Shown here piece after piece: positions 62,844-64,000 of a stretch of DNA of 64,000 nt. The stretch is from Phycisphaeraceae bacterium D3-23. Lineage in GTDB: Bacteria; Planctomycetota; Phycisphaerae; Phycisphaerales; Phycisphaeraceae. The stretch's first letter is position 1. Every line of letters begins with the position of its first letter. Below the pieces are notes generated by a model. The model was given only the letters and a program-made list of their open reading frames with translations, had not been told where the DNA came from and ran no database searches. The stretch is from contig CP114179.1 in assembly GCA_039555135.1 (NCBI GenBank), positions 4,216,001 to 4,280,000 on the forward strand. The letters run 5' to 3'. The position numbers and the translations under genes were made by a program.

Positions 62844-64000
62844 ATGCACGCCAGCTCGATGCAATCCAAACCGGTCGACCGGGTGGTCGTTTTGGGCGGA
62901 GGCAGCGCGGGGCTGATGGCCGCGATGACCCTCAAGCAGAAGCTGCCCACCCTGGACGTGACGGTGCTGCGGAGTCCGGGCATCGGGATCATCGGCGTGG
63001 GCGAGGGGACCGCGCTGGGCTTCACCCGGCACCTGTTCGAGTATCTCCAGATCGACCCCAACGCCTTTTACCGCGAGGCCGAGCCGACCTGGAAGCTGGG
63101 GATCAAGTTCCTGTGGGGCAAGCGCGATTACTTTTACTACGCGTTCGGGCCGGAGTACGACCGTCAGCTACCCGGCATGCCGCGCCCGATGGGGTACTAC
63201 TGCGGCGAGACCGATTCGCTCGCGAACGTCGGCCCGTTCTCTGCGTTTATGGACTCGGACTTCGCCTTCATGCGCCACGCCAGCGGGCGTCCCGAGATGC
63301 ACAACCACTTGGCGTTCCACTTCGAGAACAAGAAGCTGGCGGCCTGGCTCGAGCAGTGCTGCCGCAAGCTGAAGGTCGGCTTCATGGAGGCGACCATCCA
63401 GGAGGTCTCGGTCGGCGAGGCCGGGGTAGAGGCGTTGCACGCCGACGACGGCCGCAAGATCAAGGCCGACCTCTATGTCGATGCGTCGGGGTTCCGCTCC
63501 GAGCTTCTGGGGCGTGCGCTTGATGTCCCGTTTATCAGCTATGCCGACGCGCTGTTCTGTGACCGTGCGGTGCTCGGCGGCTGGGCCCGCACCGATGAGC
63601 CGGTCCACCCCTACACCACGAGCGAGACCATGGAGGCGGGCTGGTGCTGGCAGATCGACCACGAACGGATCATCAACCGCGGCTATGTCTATAGCTCGGC
63701 GTTTATCAGCGACGAGGACGCGGAGGCCGAGTTCCGCAAAGCCAACCCGAAGGTGGAGGGGCCTTCGCGTATCGTCAAGTTCCGTTCGGGCCGGTACGCG
63801 GAAACCTGGGTGAAGAACGTCGTCGGGGTGGGCAACGCCTCGGGGTTCGTCGAGCCGTTGGAGGCGACCGCGTTGCAGGTGATCGCGATGACCTCGCAGG
63901 GCGTCGCGAGCATGCTCGCCGAGGGCGGCGGCCGCGTCACGCAGAGCCTCCGGCGTCAGCTCAACCGTTTCAACGCACGCAACTGGGACTCGATCCGCGA
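62844..64000 (+). CDS. FAD-dependent tryptophan halogenase-like protein, 3' truncated
   Basis: Flavin-dependent halogenase family (PrnA/RebH-like). The open frame runs to the window edge, with 385 codons visible and no stop. The FAD motif is GGGSAGLMAA (about 18-27). The lysine expected to carry the halogen is Lys84 in TWKLGIKF. GWCWQID matches the family's WxWxIP motif except that Pro is Asp. GFVEPLEATALQ contains the expected Glu of the active site. The substrate is not known; non-tryptophan substrates are common. GGGAG lies 4 nt before ATG 62844. No flavin reductase partner is visible here. Confidence 0.85.
   Translation, partial: MHASSMQSKPVDRVVVLGGGSAGLMAAMTLKQKLPTLDVTVLRSPGIGIIGVGEGTALGFTRHLFEYLQIDPNAFYREAEPTWKLGIKFLWGKRDYFYYAFGPEYDRQLPGMPRPMGYYCGETDSLANVGPFSAFMDSDFAFMRHASGRPEMHNHLAFHFENKKLAAWLEQCCRKLKVGFMEATIQEVSVGEAGVEALHADDGRKIKADLYVDASGFRSELLGRALDVPFISYADALFCDRAVLGGWARTDEPVHPYTTSETMEAGWCWQIDHERIINRGYVYSSAFISDEDAEAEFRKANPKVEGPSRIVKFRSGRYAETWVKNVVGVGNASGFVEPLEATALQVIAMTSQGVASMLAEGGGRVTQSLRRQLNRFNARNWDSIR

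Noticed and set aside
61634-63523. Long plus-strand open frame across coaD and the halogenase
   Set aside because: It runs antisense through coaD and out of frame in the halogenase, and its product is Arg-rich low-complexity sequence. The halogenase in the third frame is the real gene.

Overview
The window looks like chromosomal DNA of a high-GC marine member of the Planctomycetota, most likely class Phycisphaerae. The evidence is a PV-type (Planctomycetes/Verrucomicrobia) bacterial microcompartment locus, a PVC-type beta-propeller/HEAT/cytochrome c lipoprotein beside a secreted sulfatase, H-X9-DG pseudopilin and zinc-ribbon membrane proteins typical of the phylum, and a VWA/DUF4159 membrane operon. 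Both ends are cut inside genes: a gluzincin-like peptidase on the left and an FAD-dependent halogenase on the right.

Layout. 1-6356: a partial peptidase, coaE, rho and a lemA/M48-peptidase pair. 6357-14756: a microcompartment operon. Its order is pduL, two BMC-H, an acetate-kinase homologue, a third BMC-H, BMC-P, CoA-acylating aldehyde dehydrogenase, two more BMC-P, class II aldolase, an LDH/MDH-family dehydrogenase and a DeoR regulator. By family knowledge this should split fuculose- or rhamnulose-1-phosphate and convert lactaldehyde inside the shell to acyl-CoA, acyl-phosphate and acid; the sugar isomerase and kinase are not in the window. 14864-18934: a LysM lipoprotein, aat, tRNA-Phe and rplK-rplA-rplJ-rplL, without secE/nusG before or rpoBC after. 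19192-23117: a DinG-type helicase, an aquaporin-arsenate reductase pair and a nitroreductase. 23366-32017 (mostly minus): a HEAT-like membrane protein, enolase, rpmH, a secreted propeller protein and an S55-peptidase lipoprotein. 32245-45355 (mostly plus): rnc, a DUF2934 protein (minus), a four-gene VWA/DUF4159 operon, fbp, a pseudopilin, ribF, an NrnA-like gene and dcd. 45472-45621: a candidate structured RNA. 45692-49922: sulfatase and heme lipoprotein (minus). 50031-64000: an O-antigen ligase-like protein, ispE, a TetR regulator, a membrane zinc-ribbon protein, ilvD, an M20 peptidase, a P-loop kinase, a degenerate metallo-beta-lactamase-fold protein, a VOC protein, a DEAD-box helicase, coaD and the halogenase.

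Two themes run through the non-coding DNA. First, several families of nested palindromes recur between genes. In two families the arms differ between copies by compensatory changes, and two ~210-bp elements have perfect 26-27 bp terminal inverted repeats. Second, about ten genes have a TANNNT hexamer 6-8 nt before the start codon, which places the expected transcription start at or beside the start codon and suggests widespread leaderless mRNAs. A divergent promoter pair at 32024-32074 (S55 lipoprotein and rnc) appears to share its -35 region.

All functional calls come from reading motifs and family knowledge; no database search was run.
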